A stretch of DNA of 6,047 bases from Bacillota bacterium (lineage in GTDB: Bacteria > Bacillota > Clostridia > Acetivibrionales > DSM-1351). How positions within the stretch are numbered: position 1 is the stretch's first letter; every line of letters starts with the position of its first letter. Shown here piece after piece: positions 5,999 through 6,047 of the stretch. The notes beneath the pieces were generated by a model. That model had not been told where the DNA came from. It saw nothing but the letters and a program-made list of their open reading frames with translations, and made no database searches. The DNA lies in NCBI GenBank assembly GCA_023431385.1, contig JAEYWA010000132.1, positions 1 through 6,047 of the forward strand, written 5' to 3'. A program made the position numbers and the translations under genes.

Positions 5999-6047
5999 TC
6001 AATAAGAATTAACATACTTTCATGTACGTATTATATAAAGAAATCAA

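Larger units (their letters stand above)
5923..6047 (-). ncRNA. 3' end of a group II intron (partial)
   Basis: This is the last part of a self-splicing, mobile retroelement RNA: the end of domain IV, domain V, the linker and domain VI. The intron ends on the minus strand at CTACTCGAT, with the 3' splice site after T5923, and continues past the right edge of the window. Any reverse-transcriptase gene would lie out there; the last 47 bases show no recognisable part of one. The downstream exon is non-coding, about 205 bp upstream of nrdJ, so no visible gene is interrupted. The intron does not split the nrdJ promoter. Structural subclass is not assigned. Confidence 0.9.

Overview
The window looks like chromosomal DNA of an anaerobic, low-GC Firmicute, most likely a member of Clostridia. 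The grounds are the AT-rich intergenic DNA, strong AGGAGG ribosome sites, an oxygen-independent B12-type ribonucleotide reductase, a clostridial-style IS256-family transposase and a bacterial group II intron. No species is assigned. Every gene that can be supported lies on the minus strand, so the window is described below from right to left in transcription order.

The right edge (5923-6047) is the 3' end of a group II intron, with domain V and a domain VI that carries a bulged branch-point adenosine. About 200 bp further on lies nrdJ (3331-5718), the adenosylcobalamin-dependent class II ribonucleotide reductase. It has its own promoter (TTGAAA-N17-TACAAT). Two NrdR-box-like palindromes sit there exactly 31 bp apart, one over the -10 element and one just upstream of the ribosome site. 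This points to NrdR repression of dNTP synthesis.

Downstream of nrdJ is a decayed IS256-family insertion sequence (about 1851-3251). Its transposase gene (1946-3170) is broken by two nonsense codons, a short internal deletion and a one-base frameshift, yet the three catalytic acidic codons survive.

The left third holds a two-gene operon: a MarR-family regulator (1146-1583), then 6 nt later a six-helix membrane protein (456-1139) with a repeated Asp-Pro motif, as in LysE-type transporters. Its promoter (TTGACG-N17-TATAAT) carries two near-identical palindromes that flank the -10. This suggests tight autoregulation of a regulator/exporter pair whose inducer and substrate are unknown.

The leftmost 455 bases have no gene. 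They hold several inverted repeats, including two terminator-like hairpins, a long imperfect hairpin and a perfect 32-bp palindrome. The stretch 1645-1850, between the MarR promoter and the IS remnant, is also unexplained.
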